Assembly: GCA_023442845.1 (NCBI GenBank)
Contig: JAEZXC010000007.1
Span: 1 to 11,560 of the forward strand
DNA: 11,560 nt
Reading direction: 5' to 3'
DNA from: Actinomycetes bacterium
GTDB taxonomy: Bacteria; Actinomycetota; Actinomycetes; Actinomycetales; Demequinaceae
The translations under genes and the position numbers were made by a program. Below the pieces are notes generated by a model. The model saw only the letters and a program-made list of their open reading frames with translations, was not told the DNA's origin and did no database searches. Shown here piece after piece: positions 1 to 8,357 of the stretch (its first letter is position 1; the number at the start of each line of letters is the position of its first letter).

Positions 1-24
1 CGTGCCGTCGAGCCGTTCCGCCAT
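1..24 (-). CDS. folD: Bifunctional methylene-THF dehydrogenase/cyclohydrolase FolD, N-terminal fragment (runs off window)
   Basis: Only the first eight codons are inside the window, reading MAERLDGT on the minus strand. The ATG overlaps the glyA stop in a TAATG arrangement, which suggests translational coupling. FolD proteins typically start with a short stretch ending in Leu-Asp-Gly, and folD commonly follows glyA in actinobacteria, so both the residues and the position fit. FolD oxidises 5,10-methylene-THF to methenyl-THF with NADP and hydrolyses it to 10-formyl-THF, the cofactor of PurN and PurH. The call is an inference from very little sequence; another gene could start here, and no strong Shine-Dalgarno is visible. 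Confidence 0.6.
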
Positions 25-1322
25 TACTGGGACAGCCCCGGGTAGAGCGGGAAGTCGGCAGCGAGCTTCGCAACGCGCGCACGCAGTGCATCGATGTCAG
101 CGCCACCCTTCAGCGCCTGCGCGATGACGTCGGCAACCTCGGTGAACTCCGTTGCGCCAAAGCCGCGGCTCGCGAGTGCGGGAGTGCCAATGCGCACGCC
201 AGAGGTGACCATCGGGGGACGGGGGTCGAAAGGCACCGCGTTGCGGTTGACCGTGATGCCCACCTCGTGGAGCAAGTCCTGAGCCTCCTGGCCGTTCATC
301 TGCGAGTTGCGCAAATCCGCGAGCACCAAGTGCACGTCGGTGCCACCGGTGACAACGTTGACTCCCGCGTCGATCGCATCGGGAGCGGTAAGCCGCTCAG
401 CCAGAATCTGCGCGCCCTCGAGGACACGCGCCTGACGCTCCTTGAACTCGGCACCGGCGGCCACCTTGAGCGCGACTGCCTTGGCAGCGATCACATGCAT
501 GAGGGGGCCACCCTGCTGGCCAGGGAACACGGCAGAGTTCAACTTCTTCGCAAGCGCCTCGTCGCGCGACAAGATGAGCCCGGAGCGCGGGCCGCCGATC
601 GTCTTGTGAATTGTCGTTGATACGACGTCCGAGTGGGGCACAGGGCTTGGGTGCAGGCCCGCTGCCACGAGTCCGGCGAAGTGCGCCATGTCGGTCCACA
701 ACGCCGCACCCACCTCGTCGGCAATGGAACGGAACGCTGCGAAGTCGAGGTGACGGGGGTAGGCCGACCAGCCCGCGATGATGACATCGGGACGCTCGGC
801 AAGGGCCTGCTCGCGCACCTGGTCCATCTCAATGCGGTGGCTCTGCTCGTCAAGGCCATAGGCCGCAACCTCGTAGAGCTTGCCAGAAAAGTTGAGCTTC
901 ATGCCGTGCGTGAGATGGCCACCGTGCGCGAGGGACAGGCCCATGATCTTCTGACCTGGGTTGATGAGCGCATGGAGCACCGCGGCGTTGGCGGTTGCCC
1001 CCGAGTGCGGCTGCACGTTGGCGTACGCCGCACCAAAGAGGCTCTTGGCACGCTCGATCGCAAGATCCTCGGCAATGTCGACGACTTCGCAGCCGCCGTA
1101 GTAGCGCTTGCCTGGGTAGCCCTCGGCGTACTTGTTCGTCAGCACCGAGCCCTGCGCCTGCAGCACGGCGCGCGGCACAAAGTTCTCGGACGCAATCATC
1201 TCAAGGTAATCGCGCTGACGATCGAGCTCCTGGTCCAACACAGAGGCAATCTCAGGGTCGAGCTCAGCGAGGCTGGCGTTCATGATCTGCTGGGTAGCAG
1301 AGGAGGTCGCGGTGTCGGTCAT
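24..1322 (-). CDS. glyA: Serine hydroxymethyltransferase
   Basis: GlyA converts serine and THF to glycine and 5,10-methylene-THF using pyridoxal phosphate in the cytoplasm, and is the main source of one-carbon units. The product is 432 aa, a normal length. Visible family motifs are SENFVP and [15 protein letters not shown] near the N terminus, the HSGATAN and [10 protein letters not shown] segments, and [14 protein letters not shown] with the PLP-binding lysine at about residue 240. The GGPRSG form is normal for actinobacterial GlyA. The start at 1322 (MTDTATSS) is preferred over an upstream in-frame ATG at 1337 because GAAGGA lies about 5 nt before it. A ZTP riboswitch occupies the leader, and a folD start overlaps the stop, so this is probably a ZMP-controlled glyA–folD unit. 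Confidence 0.96.
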   Translation of the reverse strand: MTDTATSSATQQIMNASLAELDPEIASVLDQELDRQRDYLEMIASENFVPRAVLQAQGSVLTNKYAEGYPGKRYYGGCEVVDIAEDLAIERAKSLFGAAYANVQPHSGATANAAVLHALINPGQKIMGLSLAHGGHLTHGMKLNFSGKLYEVAAYGLDEQSHRIEMDQVREQALAERPDVIIAGWSAYPRHLDFAAFRSIADEVGAALWTDMAHFAGLVAAGLHPSPVPHSDVVSTTIHKTIGGPRSGLILSRDEALAKKLNSAVFPGQQGGPLMHVIAAKAVALKVAAGAEFKERQARVLEGAQILAERLTAPDAIDAGVNVVTGGTDVHLVLADLRNSQMNGQEAQDLLHEVGITVNRNAVPFDPRPPMVTSGVRIGTPALASRGFGATEFTEVADVIAQALKGGADIDALRARVAKLAADFPLYPGLSQ

Positions 1323-1370
1323 CGCTGTCCTTCGCATCGGTCGGCGGCGGGCGCCGAGGTGGAGTGTTCG

Positions 1371-1470
1371 GCGACCGTGGCCCAGGCGTACGACCGTGGT
1401 CTGACGACACCACCGAGGTGGCCCGTCGAGTCGCTTCCTCGCGGTGAACCGCGTGCGCCAGTCGCGACCC
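1371..1470 (-). promoter_or_regulatory. ZTP/ZMP (pfl) riboswitch in the glyA leader
   Basis: Read on the minus strand, the leader begins GGGUCGCGACUGGCG, the conserved 5' signature of the ZTP riboswitch, and ends with CGCCUGGGC (1388-1380), its conserved 3' element. P1 forms between GGGUCG (1470-1465) and CGACUC (1433-1428) with one G·U pair. P2 is a five-pair hairpin, CGCGG (1453-1449) with CCGCG (1444-1440), closing a UUCA loop. The GAGGAAGCGAC stretch after P2 matches the purine-rich junction of the class. A possible P3 hairpin CCAC/GUGG lies at 1421-1410. The class binds ZTP/ZMP and turns on folate and purine genes, and glyA and folD are typical targets. A further hairpin, CGCCGA (1373-1368) with UCGGCG (1357-1352), lies between aptamer and ribosome site and may belong to the expression platform. 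No U-tract follows it, so translational control is likelier than termination. Confidence 0.92.
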
Positions 1471-1474
1471 GGTC

Positions 1475-1480
1475 AGTGTA
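1475..1480 (-). promoter_or_regulatory. Putative -10 element of the glyA promoter
   Basis: TACACT on the minus strand matches the TANNNT pattern of a housekeeping -10 box. It lies only a few nucleotides before the first base of riboswitch stem P1, so a transcript starting about 7 nt downstream would begin at or next to the aptamer. No good -35 box is seen at the usual distance. The assignment rests on the position relative to the riboswitch. Confidence 0.45.
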
Positions 1481-1509
1481 TCCGAAAGCCCCACCCTCCT
1501 CTAGACCTT

Positions 1510-1523
1510 GTCCCGGCCGGGAC
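1510..1523. repeat. Perfect 14-bp palindrome in the glyA / chemoreceptor intergenic region
   Basis: GTCCCGGCCGGGAC is a perfect inverted repeat with no spacer. It sits about 30 bp upstream of the putative glyA -10 box and about 35 bp before the possible promoter of the divergent chemoreceptor gene. That is a plausible place for a regulator to bind, but GC-rich DNA yields such palindromes by chance and no second copy was seen nearby. Confidence 0.4.
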
Positions 1524-1538
1524 TTCCCTGCCAGGAGC

Positions 1539-1565
1539 TGGAAACTTTGCTTTGCCTGCCGATGG
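1539..1565 (+). promoter_or_regulatory. Possible sigma-28/WhiG-like promoter of the chemoreceptor gene
   Basis: GCCGATGG (1558-1565) matches six of eight positions of the FliA/WhiG-type -10 element GCCGATAA. Upstream lies GAAACTTT (1541-1548), similar to the -35 element TAAAGTTT but about 2 nt too close; at the exact 15-nt spacing the tetramer is TGGA. Flagellar and chemotaxis genes are commonly read by this sigma class, which makes the match meaningful. Transcription would begin near 1572, leaving room for the AGGAGG site and the ATG at 1591, but not for the ATG at 1569. Confidence 0.35.
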
Positions 1566-1568
1566 GGC

Positions 1569-3383
1569 ATGAGAGGGGCGAGGAGGTTTCATGCTCAGTT
1601 GGTCGCCCCTTCGAATTGGGACGGCGCTTCGTTCGTTATCGCGCGCTTTGTCGCCGCGACCTTCTATTTGTCGGTGACACGCGAACAAACGTCGGTCAAT
1701 GCACTCGAGCGTGCGGGGCTTGACGTCATCGAACCAGTGCTCATCGCGATGGGCACCGCGCTCACGGGTGCGGAACCCGACTTTGACACCATCACGGCGG
1801 CGGTAGAAGCGCACCCCGAGCTTGGTGTTGCGGAGTCATGGGAAGAGATCTCTGCACGGTCGATCGACGTGAGCACCGAGTCGGGCAGGTCATCGGTGGC
1901 CCTCCGTCTCCACACCTTTATCGAGGAGGTAGGCGACCGCTCACGCCTCATCATGGACGCCTCGTTGGACGCCCATTACGTCATCACCATTGTCGTCATC
2001 CAACTGCCTGAGGCTCTCGACGTCGTATCGGATGCGGCGGTGCCGACAACGAGCGCCTCCGCCGCGGGCAAGATCACGATCCACTCCGCCACGCTGTCGT
2101 CACTGGCGACCGCAATCCGCGACAACGAGGAGACGGCGCTGTCGTACACCGCCGACCCCCGCCTCGCGAAAGACCTTGACCCGCTGGCATCGATTGCCGA
2201 TGACTTGCGTGCAGCGGCGACGACGTTGGCGTCGATGTCGAACAACAATGATGTGACTGTTGACCCCCGTTCGGTTGGTCAGCGGGTTGCGGACTTCGCC
2301 CCACAGGCAATCGACGCCATTGACCGGATCATCGCGGAGCGCAACTCGGGCGTTGAAGCGGGCGTCACCATCGCCGTCGGCACCATCGGCGCAAGTCTCT
2401 TTGTCGCTCTCGCCTGGGCATCCCTCGTCCTCTTGGCGACGCGCACGAATGTCAACGACCTTCTCGGTGCCATGTCGCGTCTGGCCAAGCGCGATCTCAC
2501 CCCGGCACCGGTCCCCACGGGCAAGGATGAATTTGGGCGCCTAGGAGCCCAACTGCAGACCGCGCGCCGCGACCTCGCCGACGCTTTTGCAGCATTGGCG
2601 CGTCAAGCACAGCGTGTAGCGGGGGCCTCCGAGCAGGTGACAGCGACAACCGAGGTGGTTCACGATTCCGCCCGAGACACGTTGTCGCTCACACGCGAGA
2701 CGGCCTCCGAAGTGACGGACGTGGAGCACCTGCTTGACGGTGTCGCCGCGTCCGGACGCAGCCTCGACAGCGCGACACATGACGTGACCCGTGGGATCCA
2801 GTTGGTCAATGACTCGGCTCAACGCGTCTATGACGAGATCGAAGCTGCGGTCGAGCGTGCAGAGGTACTTGGCCGCTCCTCGCACGGCATAGCGGAGTCC
2901 GTTGCCGCGATCACTGCGATCGCAGCGCAGACACGGCTCCTTGCGCTCAATGCCTCGATCGAGGCGGCGCGCGCTGGCGACGCCGGCAAGGGCTTCGCCG
3001 TCGTGGCACACGAGGTCGAGGTGTTGGCGAGTCAGTCCCGTGACGCATCGGCAGCAATTGGCGCCGTGGCGGCTGAGCAACATGCGGAAATGACGACCGT
3101 CGTTGACGCGTTGCGCCGGGCACAAGTTGCTGTCAATGAGTCAGCCCGTGCACACGACACGATGTCCGCCGCCGCCACGCAGCAACGTGCGTCGGTTGAG
3201 GAGATCTCTCGGTCGATCGGCGGCACCGTCGACGCCACCACCCGCATCACAGCCCAAGCCGAGCGGGTGGCCACAGAAGCGGACGGCACGGCGACAACGA
3301 TGCAGGAACTACGCGGCGCCGCAGAAGAACTCGACGTCATTGCCCGCACTCTCGCCGAGCAAGTCAACCAGTTCCGCTTCTAG
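1569..3383 (+). CDS. Methyl-accepting chemotaxis protein (5' end apparently frameshifted)
   Basis: Membrane chemoreceptor that signals ligand binding to CheA/CheW. From the ATG at 1569 the product is 604 aa. Order: a short hydrophobic segment (about residues 20-37, TM1); an outside helical sensor carrying [10 protein letters not shown] and [18 protein letters not shown], which resembles the common double helical-bundle receptor sensor; TM2 (about 265-293); a HAMP-like stretch; then a long coiled coil with the signalling hairpin at about 451-488 ([20 protein letters not shown], then [10 protein letters not shown]). The usual QTN reads QTR. No C-terminal NWETF-type tether is present. The start is doubtful: 1569 lacks a ribosome site, while 1591 has an excellent one in another frame. 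One extra TTCG in the repeat at 1628-1637 would join the two frames. The stop is 7 bp from the convergent neighbour's stop. The family call is firm; the N terminus and intactness are not. Confidence 0.8.
   Translation: MRGARRFHAQLVAPSNWDGASFVIARFVAATFYLSVTREQTSVNALERAGLDVIEPVLIAMGTALTGAEPDFDTITAAVEAHPELGVAESWEEISARSIDVSTESGRSSVALRLHTFIEEVGDRSRLIMDASLDAHYVITIVVIQLPEALDVVSDAAVPTTSASAAGKITIHSATLSSLATAIRDNEETALSYTADPRLAKDLDPLASIADDLRAAATTLASMSNNNDVTVDPRSVGQRVADFAPQAIDAIDRIIAERNSGVEAGVTIAVGTIGASLFVALAWASLVLLATRTNVNDLLGAMSRLAKRDLTPAPVPTGKDEFGRLGAQLQTARRDLADAFAALARQAQRVAGASEQVTATTEVVHDSARDTLSLTRETASEVTDVEHLLDGVAASGRSLDSATHDVTRGIQLVNDSAQRVYDEIEAAVERAEVLGRSSHGIAESVAAITAIAAQTRLLALNASIEAARAGDAGKGFAVVAHEVEVLASQSRDASAAIGAVAAEQHAEMTTVVDALRRAQVAVNESARAHDTMSAAATQQRASVEEISRSIGGTVDATTRITAQAERVATEADGTATTMQELRGAAEELDVIARTLAEQVNQFRF
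1581..1586 (+). promoter_or_regulatory. Strong Shine-Dalgarno AGGAGG before ATG 1591
   Basis: AGGAGG lies 4 nt before an ATG at 1591, the best ribosome-binding site in this region. The frame it opens ([14 protein letters not shown]...) is not the chemoreceptor frame and ends in TGA at 1675-1677. The peptide looks like the short basic cytoplasmic lead of a chemoreceptor, so this site probably marks the original start of the gene, with a frameshift downstream. Confidence 0.6.
1628..1637 (+). repeat. TTCG tandem repeat (2.5 units) at the probable frameshift
   Basis: TTCGTTCGTT lies where the frame opened by ATG 1591 would have to join the chemoreceptor frame. Losing or gaining one 4-bp unit changes the frame by one. 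With one more unit the sequence reads [14 protein letters not shown] followed by [16 protein letters not shown] and continues into the receptor. Confidence 0.6.
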
Positions 3384-3390
3384 CGCCCGG

Positions 3391-4437
3391 TCACTTCCAT
3401 GTGAAGGTGCCTTCGAAGCGAGAGGTGACGGCCTCCCACGCGTTGACCCACTCACGTTCGTTATAGACGTGAGCAGCGAAATACTGCGAGCCTCCCGCAG
3501 CGTCGTACGCCTGCGGTGCTTTCATCACGTAGTAGCGATAATGCTCGAGTCCAGGCATCACACATTCGATGACGTAGGCGGGCTCGCCATCAATGGTGAG
3601 CGGCTCAGTCGACAGCACCTCAATGCCCTGCGTTGGCAGAAAATCCGTTGCGATCGCGTGGGCGAGCGAATCAATGTCCGTGGCGCCGAAACGCTCAAGC
3701 GTCTCGTCCGCGATGCTCTCGACGGTGATTGCTGCGCCGACTCCTCCGCTGCCGAAGAGCTTGATTGTGTACGGATCAGACGACGACGTTTCCCACCACA
3801 GTTCGTGCCGAACCTGGCACGCGTCGGGCTCGCCTTGGAGGACCCACCACGGCGCACCCTCAATGCTGAAGCACGGGCTGTCGACGGCGTCGCCCTCGTA
3901 CATCCCATCCCATGCGCCGTTCGGGTCCATCTCAGCCGAGTACGCCTCGTAGGCGGTGTCGTATGGCGACGCAGCGACATTTGCCTCCGTCGCGTATGGA
4001 GCTGATGGCGCTGTCGACACCACCGCGTCGTCCGGGATGTCGATGAGTTCCTCGATCGGACGGTCGAGAATCGCGTCCTCATCCGCGGCAGCAAGCACGC
4101 CCATCACCATGACGAGCGCGACGACCGCGCCAATGAGAAAGCCAATCGATCCCGTGATGATGCCGGTAATCGACTTACCTTCGAATCCACCCTTTCGAGC
4201 AGCGACAAGTCCCAGGATGATGGCGAGCGGACCGAGAAGGACGCCGCCGATGCACGTGACCAGCGTGACGATGCCGATGACCATCGAGGCGGTGGCCATG
4301 CCCGATCCGGGGCGCGGCGGGCGCGGCATACCCGGCTGCGGCGGGAACGATCCTCCGGGCGGCGGGCCACCGTACGGTTGGGGCGTTCCGTAGGAGCGTT
4401 CTCCATCAAAGGGTGGCGGCGGCGGAAGTGTCGTCAT
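3391..4437 (-). CDS. DUF4190-type membrane protein with proline-rich N terminus and uncharacterised outside domain
   Basis: The 348-aa product has a Pro/Gly/Tyr-rich cytoplasmic N terminus (about 1-47), then two membrane segments (about 50-80 and 90-117) with the small-residue-rich look of DUF4190 proteins, which are frequent in actinobacteria. The remaining 230 residues should face outward. They begin with an acidic, Ala/Tyr-rich linker to about residue 185 and continue into a compact region with Cys189 and Cys207, which could form a disulfide, plus Trp-rich patches and a third Cys at 292. The C-terminal part loosely resembles DcrB/PsbP-like folds, but I cannot confirm that. Start at 4437 follows GAGGG at short spacing. 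The upstream GNAT gene is on the same strand 31 bp away, so co-transcription is possible. Function unknown. Confidence 0.85.
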   Translation of the reverse strand: MTTLPPPPPFDGERSYGTPQPYGGPPPGGSFPPQPGMPRPPRPGSGMATASMVIGIVTLVTCIGGVLLGPLAIILGLVAARKGGFEGKSITGIITGSIGFLIGAVVALVMVMGVLAAADEDAILDRPIEELIDIPDDAVVSTAPSAPYATEANVAASPYDTAYEAYSAEMDPNGAWDGMYEGDAVDSPCFSIEGAPWWVLQGEPDACQVRHELWWETSSSDPYTIKLFGSGGVGAAITVESIADETLERFGATDIDSLAHAIATDFLPTQGIEVLSTEPLTIDGEPAYVIECVMPGLEHYRYYVMKAPQAYDAAGGSQYFAAHVYNEREWVNAWEAVTSRFEGTFTWK

Positions 4438-4468
4438 AAGCCCTCACACTACTTCGACGTTGTGGGCG

Positions 4469-4972
4469 TTACGCGTCGTCGACGATGTTGCCGGCCTCGA
4501 GGATCTTGCGCAGGTAGGCATACGTGAGGTCACCCGAAACCTCGTCGAACTGATGCTCGTATCCCGCCTTGTTGTACAGCGCGATGTTGTGCTTCGAGTT
4601 TTGGCCCGTGAACACCCACACCTCGGTCGTGTCCTCGGGCAGATAGCCGAGCACCGCAAAGAGCAGTTTCGTGCCGATGCCGCGGCCCTGCAGGTCTGGC
4701 ACCACCGCAAGACGGCCGATCGTTGCCTTCGCGCCCTCGAGGCCAACCCGGATCGAGCCGACCAAACGGTGGTCAATCCACGCACCAAGCGTCACGACGT
4801 CGTCGCGCTGGATGTCCTCGATCAGTTCTTCGTACGTCTGCGTCAAGGCGGGGATATGCGGATCGTTGTACAGCTGCGCCTCCACCACGAAGGCCGCGCG
4901 GCGCACAGTCAACAACTCACCGGCGTTCGCGGTGTCCATTCGCTCGATTCGCACGTCAACGTCGTCACTCAT
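4469..4972 (-). CDS. GNAT-family N-acetyltransferase
   Basis: Cytoplasmic acyltransferase of 167 aa that would move an acetyl group from acetyl-CoA to an amine; the substrate cannot be told. GNAT motif A is clear: the beta-4 strand ATIGRLAVV leads to the pyrophosphate-binding loop QGRGIG (residues 95-100). Motif B follows as NIALYNKAGYEH (about 129-140), the usual site of the Tyr that helps protonate CoA. The N-terminal RRAAFVVEAQLYND segment is in the normal acceptor-binding position. Start at 4972 gives a full-length domain but lacks a clear Shine-Dalgarno. The gene is divergent from purU (49-bp gap), so the two promoters must lie close together or overlap. It may be transcribed together with the DUF4190 gene downstream. 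Confidence 0.9.
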   Translation of the reverse strand: MSDDVDVRIERMDTANAGELLTVRRAAFVVEAQLYNDPHIPALTQTYEELIEDIQRDDVVTLGAWIDHRLVGSIRVGLEGAKATIGRLAVVPDLQGRGIGTKLLFAVLGYLPEDTTEVWVFTGQNSKHNIALYNKAGYEHQFDEVSGDLTYAYLRKILEAGNIVDDA

Positions 4973-5021
4973 GCGCCTATGGTGTCAGGAATTGAGTCCC
5001 AAGACGACTACCGTGGGGGCT

Positions 5022-5876
5022 GTGTCCACAGAACCGACCGCCTGGGTGCTCTCGTTGTCCTGCCCCGACCGACCGGGGATCGTTCACGCCGTCTCGGGCG
5101 TGCTCGCCGAAAATGGCGGCAACATTACCGAGTCGCAGCAGTTTGGCGACCCCGACACGGGCCTGTTCTTCATGCGCGTCGAGTTCGCCTCCCCTGCCGG
5201 CAAGGCGGCCCTTGACGAGGCCTTTGACGACCTTGCCGCACGGTTTGGGATGACACTCAATCTTGACGTCGCGGGACGCAAGATGCGCACCATCGTCATG
5301 GTGTCCAAGGCCGCTCACTGCATCAACGATCTGCTTTTCCGCGAGCGCAATGGGTCGCTCCCCGTTGACATCGTTGCCGTGGTCGGAAACCACGCGACCC
5401 TCAAGCCACTCGCAGAGTTTTACGGCAAGCGCTTCGTCCACCTCCCGGTCACGGCCGAGACCAAGCCCGCCGCCGAGCGGGAGTTGCTCACTCTCGTCGA
5501 CACCCTCGACGCCGAGCTCGTGGTCCTGGCGCGCTACATGCAGATCCTGTCCCCCGCGCTGTGCGAAGACCTCAAGGGCCGCGCCATCAACATCCACCAC
5601 TCGTTCCTGCCAAGTTTCAAGGGCGCTCGCCCCTATTTCCAGGCGCATGATCGCGGCGTCAAGCTCATTGGTGCGACAGCCCATTACGTGACCGCGGACC
5701 TCGACGAAGGGCCGATCATCGAACAGGATGTCGACCGCGTCGATCACACGTACACTCCCGAGGCCCTCACCGCGATCGGCGCGGACGTCGAGCGTCGCGC
5801 GCTCGCGCGCGCTGTCCACTGGCATGCGGAACACCGCGTTTTGCTCGACGGCCACCGGACCATCGTCTTCAGCTAA
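5022..5876 (+). CDS. purU: Formyltetrahydrofolate deformylase
   Basis: PurU hydrolyses 10-formyl-THF to formate and THF, balancing the folate pool and supplying formate. The 284-aa product matches the family length of about 280. An N-terminal ACT domain (about residues 1-80, starting at LSCPDRPGIVHAVSG) is the probable regulatory part; in E. coli the enzyme responds to methionine and glycine. The C-terminal formyltransferase-fold domain has IHHSFLPSFKGA and DEGPII. Asn190, His192 and Asp228 have the same spacing as the catalytic Asn-His-Asp of PurN. GTG 5022 is chosen because it precedes the ACT domain by the usual few residues; GTG 5013 is possible, and neither has a strong ribosome site. 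It is convergent with mdh. With glyA, folD, purN and purH nearby it completes a 10-formyl-THF gene set. Confidence 0.94.
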   Translation: MSTEPTAWVLSLSCPDRPGIVHAVSGVLAENGGNITESQQFGDPDTGLFFMRVEFASPAGKAALDEAFDDLAARFGMTLNLDVAGRKMRTIVMVSKAAHCINDLLFRERNGSLPVDIVAVVGNHATLKPLAEFYGKRFVHLPVTAETKPAAERELLTLVDTLDAELVVLARYMQILSPALCEDLKGRAINIHHSFLPSFKGARPYFQAHDRGVKLIGATAHYVTADLDEGPIIEQDVDRVDHTYTPEALTAIGADVERRALARAVHWHAEHRVLLDGHRTIVFS

Positions 5877-5918
5877 CGCACGGCGAACCGCGCCGCCCCA
5901 CCAAGAGCTGAGTGCGTT
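5875..5918. terminator. Weak inverted repeats between convergent purU and mdh
   Basis: AACGCAC (5875-5881) pairs perfectly with GTGCGTT (5912-5918) around a 30-nt loop. An alternative smaller hairpin, CGGCG (5881-5885) with CGCCG (5891-5895), lies inside it. No T-run follows on either strand, so this is not a classical intrinsic terminator, but it sits exactly between two converging stops. Confidence 0.28.
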
Positions 5919-5920
5919 CG

Positions 5921-6949
<1,029 letters not shown>

Positions 6950-6964
6950 TTACCTCGTGGGCGA

Positions 6965-8182
6965 TTAGCCCAAACGGGCTTGCAGGTTCTCGTCGAGTGC
7001 GGCGAGGAAGTCCTCTGTGGTCTTCCACTCCTGGTTGGGCCCCACGAGCTGTGCGAGGTCCTTGGTCATCACGCCTGACTCAACCGTCTTAATGACAACG
7101 TCCTCAAGCGCTTCGGCGAAGCCGATCACCTCAGGGGTGCTGTCGAGCTTGCCGCGGTGCTTCAGTCCACCAGTCCAGGCGAAGATCGACGCGATCGGGT
7201 TGGTTGAGGTGGGCTTGCCCTCTTGGTGTTGACGGTAGTGGCGCGTCACGGTGCCGTGCGCGGCCTCGGCTTCCACCGTCTTACCGTCCGGCGTCATGAG
7301 CACGGACGTCATGAGCCCGAGAGAGCCGAAGCCCTGAGCCACCGTGTCGGACTGCACGTCACCGTCGTAGTTCTTGCAGGCCCAGACGTAGCCACCCTCC
7401 CACTTGAGGGCGGAGGCGACCATGTCATCGATGAGGCGGTGCTCGTAGCTGATGCCTGCGGCGTCGAACTGAGCCTTGTACTCACGCTCGAACACGTCCT
7501 GGAAGATGTCCTTGAACGCGCCGTCGTACGCCTTGAGAATCGTGTTCTTCGTGCTGAGGTACACCGGGTACCCGCGCTGGAGACCGTAGGCGAAAGAGGC
7601 ACGCGCGAAGTCTGCGATCGACTCGTTGAAGTTGTACATACCCATCATGACGCCGCCTGCTTCGGGCATCTTCGCTACCTGGAACTCGACCGGCTCATTG
7701 CCGTCCGACGGCGTGTAGGTGAGCGTCACCGTGCCGGGACCGGGCACCTTGAAGTCGGTTGCCTTGTACTGGTCGCCGTGCGCGTGACGGCCGATGATGA
7801 TCGGCTTGGTCCACCCGGGGACGAGACGCGGGACGTTCGAAATGATGATGGGCTCGCGGAACACGACGCCGCCCAAGATATTGCGGATCGTGCCGTTCGG
7901 CGAACGCCACATCTGCTTCAGGCCGAATTCCTCGACACGTGCCTCGTCGGGGGTGATTGTCGCGCACTTGACGCCCACGCCGTGCTTCTTGATGGCGTGC
8001 GCGGCATCGTGCGTGATCTGATCGTCTGTCGCGTCGCGCTCTTCAATGCCAAGGTCGTAGTACTCGAGATCCACATCGAGGTACGGGTGGATCAACCGAT
8101 CCTTGATGAACTGCCAAATGATGCGCGTCATCTCGTCGCCGTCGAGCTCGACAACAGTGCCTTCGACCTTGATTTTCGCCAT
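6965..8182 (-). CDS. icd: Isocitrate dehydrogenase, NADP-dependent, homodimeric eukaryote-like type
   Basis: Icd oxidatively decarboxylates isocitrate to 2-oxoglutarate, making NADPH. The 405-aa length and the N terminus ([19 protein letters not shown]) are those of the IDH type shared with eukaryotic cytosolic and mitochondrial enzymes, not the E. coli type or the large monomeric type found in some actinobacteria. Isocitrate-binding SPNGTIRN is at residues 94-101 with Arg100 and Arg109; metal-binding aspartates lie in NYDGDVQSD (271-279); [11 protein letters not shown] (306-316) contains the residues that select NADP. GAGGAGA lies about 8 nt before the ATG at 8182, supporting this start. Upstream are 175 bp shared with the divergent aquaporin gene, where I see no convincing promoter boxes. 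The mdh gene follows after 57 bp. Confidence 0.96.
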   Translation of the reverse strand: MAKIKVEGTVVELDGDEMTRIIWQFIKDRLIHPYLDVDLEYYDLGIEERDATDDQITHDAAHAIKKHGVGVKCATITPDEARVEEFGLKQMWRSPNGTIRNILGGVVFREPIIISNVPRLVPGWTKPIIIGRHAHGDQYKATDFKVPGPGTVTLTYTPSDGNEPVEFQVAKMPEAGGVMMGMYNFNESIADFARASFAYGLQRGYPVYLSTKNTILKAYDGAFKDIFQDVFEREYKAQFDAAGISYEHRLIDDMVASALKWEGGYVWACKNYDGDVQSDTVAQGFGSLGLMTSVLMTPDGKTVEAEAAHGTVTRHYRQHQEGKPTSTNPIASIFAWTGGLKHRGKLDSTPEVIGFAEALEDVVIKTVESGVMTKDLAQLVGPNQEWKTTEDFLAALDENLQARLG

Positions 8183-8357
8183 GCGGGCGCTCTCCTCGTC
8201 GTCGTGGGGTGCTGTGCATAAGGCTAGTCCACGCTCAAGGCCCGGCGTACCCGACGCTCGTCCCGGCCACCATCCCCTTTTTCCTCGTGCTGAGCGTTAG
8301 GAAGGTGCAAAGATTAACCGGGCGAGGGAGCCCGCCGCCTAACCGTGGAGGTTGCCG

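Noticed and set aside
633..1568. Long plus-strand open frame antisense to glyA, continuous with the chemoreceptor frame
   Set aside because: It mirrors glyA codon bias in GC-rich DNA and shows no family resemblance, and it would run through the riboswitch. The receptor starts near 1569-1591.
2541..3125. 194-codon minus-strand open frame inside the chemoreceptor
   Set aside because: The plus strand here encodes the conserved signalling hairpin; the antisense frame has no recognisable features.
4977..5855. 292-codon minus-strand open frame antisense to purU
   Set aside because: purU on the plus strand carries complete ACT and formyltransferase motifs; the antisense product resembles nothing.
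8319..8334. Hairpin CGGGC/GCCCG in the aquaporin leader, considered as a riboswitch or attenuator
   Set aside because: It is five base pairs with a 6-nt loop, no conserved motif and no U-tract; too weak to call.
8183..8357. Promoter boxes for the divergent icd and aquaporin genes
   Set aside because: Only isolated TANNNT-like hexamers (for example TAGCCT at 8226-8221) were found, without a matching -35 at proper spacing.
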